NCBI GenBank assembly: GCA_002345845.1
Contig: DDWF01000183.1
Location: 3,955-10,602 of the forward strand
Direction of reading: 5' to 3'
Length of the DNA stretch: 6,648 nt
From: Betaproteobacteria bacterium UBA2293
GTDB taxonomy: Bacteria > Pseudomonadota > Gammaproteobacteria > Burkholderiales > Rhodocyclaceae
A model generated the notes under the pieces. That model had not been told where the DNA came from, ran no database searches, and saw nothing but the letters and a program-made list of their open reading frames with translations. Made by a program: the position numbers and the translations under genes. Positions 5,116 to 6,648 of this stretch are shown one piece after another (position 1 is the first letter of the stretch; every line of letters begins with the position of its first letter).

Positions 5116-6648
5116 TTACAAACCGCGTACCGCGCGCTTGCGCTCGATTTCAGTCAAGTAGCGCTTGCGCAGGCGAATCGACTTCGGCGTCAGTTCGACC
5201 AGTTCGTCCTCGTCGATGAACTCGACGGCGGCTTCCAGGCTGAGCTGGATCGCCGGCACCAGGCGCACGGCCTCGTCGGTACCGGAGGCACGAACGTTGG
5301 TCAGCTGCTTGCCCTTGATCGGATTGACGACCAGGTCGTTCTCACGGCTGTGGATACCGATGATCATGCCTTCGTACAGCTTGTCGCCCGGGACGACGAA
5401 CATCCGGCCGCGATCTTGCAATTTCCACAGCGCGTAGGCCACGGCTTCGCCGTTGTCCTGGGAAATCAGCACGCCGTTGCGACGCTCGGCGACATTGCCT
5501 TCCTTGACCGGCGCGTAATCGTCGAAGACGTGGCTCATCAGGCCGTTGCCGCGGGTCAGGTTCATGAATTCGCCCTGGAAGCCGATCAGGCCGCGAGCCG
5601 GAATGCGGTATTCGATACGGACGCGACCGCGACCGTCCGGCACCATGTCGAGCAATTCGCCCTTGCGCTGGCCGAGGCTTTCCATGACGCCGCCCTGGGT
5701 GTCTTCCTCGACGTCGACGGTCAGTTGTTCATACGGCTCGCACTCGACGCCATCGATGACCTTCTTGACCACGCGCGGACGGCCGACAGCCAGTTCGTAG
5801 CCTTCGCGGCGCATGTTCTCGAGCAGGATGCCGAGGTGCAGTTCGCCACGACCAGCGACGTCGAAAACGTCGCCATTCGGCGTGTCATGCACGCGCAGCG
5901 CCATGTTGGTCAGCAGTTCCTTGTGCAGGCGGTCGCGGATCTGGCGGCTGGTGACGAACTTGCCTTCGGTGCCGGCCAGCGGGCTGGTGTTGACCATGAA
6001 CTGCATCGACAGCGTCGGCTCGTCGATCTTCAGCAGCGGCAGGGATTCCGGATTTTCCGGATCGGTCACCGTACAACCCAGGACGAGATCCTCGATGCCA
6101 GTGATCTGGACGATGTCACCGGCCAAGCCTTCTTCCAGTTCGATCTTGTTCAGGCCCTTGTAACCGAGAACCTGGCCGATCTTGGCCTTGATCGGGGTAC
6201 GTTCATGCTCGGCAGCCTCTTCCTCGGTACCGAACATGACCATGACGTTCTGACCGGTCTTGACACGACCACGGATGATCTTGCCGACGCCGATGCGACC
6301 AACGTAGGACGAGTAATCGAGGGCGGTAATCTGCAGCTGCAGCGGCGCCTCGATATCGGCGTCCGGTGCCGGCACGTGGCGCAGGATGGTGTCGAACAGC
6401 GGCTTCATGTTTTCGCGCGGCTGATCGAGTTCCATCGCCGACCAGCCGTTCAGGCCGGAAGCGTAGACGATGGGGAAGTCGAGTTGATCATCGGTGGCGC
6501 CCAGCTTGTCGAACAGGTCGAAAGTCAGGTTAACCGCCTGGTCGGGATCGGCACCGTCGCGGTCGACCTTGTTGACCAGCACGATCGGACGCAGACCGAG
6601 GGCCAGTGCCTTCTTGGTCACGAAGCGGGTTTGCGGCATCGGGCCTTC
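5116..6648 (-). CDS. typA: Ribosome-associated GTPase TypA/BipA, C-terminal 510 residues (cut by right edge)
   Basis: TypA/BipA is a translational GTPase related to EF-G and LepA. It binds the 70S ribosome and supports 50S assembly and growth at low temperature or under stress. The frame is open to base 6648 and begins EGPMPQTRF, matching about residue 103 of E. coli BipA, so roughly 100 N-terminal residues (P-loop, switch I and the DTPGH motif) lie outside. Seen here: the G4 motif NKVD (6573-6562), a G5-like YASGLNG, the beta-barrel domain II ([16 protein letters not shown]), the EF-G-like segment [20 protein letters not shown], and the BipA C-terminal region with [20 protein letters not shown]. 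It ends [18 protein letters not shown], the usual family length. The ATG at 6639 is an internal methionine, not the start. A small membrane-protein gene follows 9 nt downstream, probably on the same transcript, and moaA converges from the other side. Confidence 0.97.
   Translation of the reverse strand, partial: EGPMPQTRFVTKKALALGLRPIVLVNKVDRDGADPDQAVNLTFDLFDKLGATDDQLDFPIVYASGLNGWSAMELDQPRENMKPLFDTILRHVPAPDADIEAPLQLQITALDYSSYVGRIGVGKIIRGRVKTGQNVMVMFGTEEEAAEHERTPIKAKIGQVLGYKGLNKIELEEGLAGDIVQITGIEDLVLGCTVTDPENPESLPLLKIDEPTLSMQFMVNTSPLAGTEGKFVTSRQIRDRLHKELLTNMALRVHDTPNGDVFDVAGRGELHLGILLENMRREGYELAVGRPRVVKKVIDGVECEPYEQLTVDVEEDTQGGVMESLGQRKGELLDMVPDGRGRVRIEYRIPARGLIGFQGEFMNLTRGNGLMSHVFDDYAPVKEGNVAERRNGVLISQDNGEAVAYALWKLQDRGRMFVVPGDKLYEGMIIGIHSRENDLVVNPIKGKQLTNVRASGTDEAVRLVPAIQLSLEAAVEFIDEDELVELTPKSIRLRKRYLTEIERKRAVRGL

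Overview
The window looks like ordinary chromosome from a GC-rich betaproteobacterium, most like the Rhodocyclaceae (Dechloromonas/Azospira/Azoarcus relatives). That placement is inferred from the GC-rich third codon positions, the protein flavour of UvrB, TyrB, MoaA and TypA, and a cytoplasmic N-terminal domain of a betaproteobacterial type fused to an AsmA-like protein. No database search was possible. I see no mobile element, phage gene, CRISPR array, toxin-antitoxin pair or defence system.

Layout, left to right. The 5' part of uvrB (excision repair) runs leftward off the edge. Diverging from it across an 84 bp gap is tyrB, an aromatic/aspartate aminotransferase. tyrB ends at a very strong, nearly symmetric terminator hairpin, which it shares with a convergent gene for a 556-residue inner-membrane protein with an AsmA-like periplasmic part. 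Diverging from that gene is a tRNA-Asn(GTT) gene with a perfect consensus sigma-70 promoter and its own terminator. About 210 bp with no supportable gene follow, then a promoter and moaA (first step of molybdenum cofactor synthesis). moaA converges on a two-gene leftward unit: typA/bipA (ribosome-associated GTPase, cut by the right edge) and, 9 nt after its stop, a 51-codon gene for a single-pass membrane protein with a CxxC motif.

The genes do not form one pathway. They cover DNA repair, amino acid transamination, envelope biogenesis, translation and cofactor synthesis. The transcription units are small and mostly divergent or convergent, with terminators visible at the tyrB/AsmA junction and after the tRNA. 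No terminator is visible in the 24 bp between the moaA stop and the small membrane gene.

The least ordinary items are the small CxxC membrane protein behind typA (also in the typA reading frame), the fusion of a cytoplasmic domain to the AsmA-like protein, and the tRNA promoter whose -35 box lies in a perfect inverted repeat. I found no convincing new multi-gene system.
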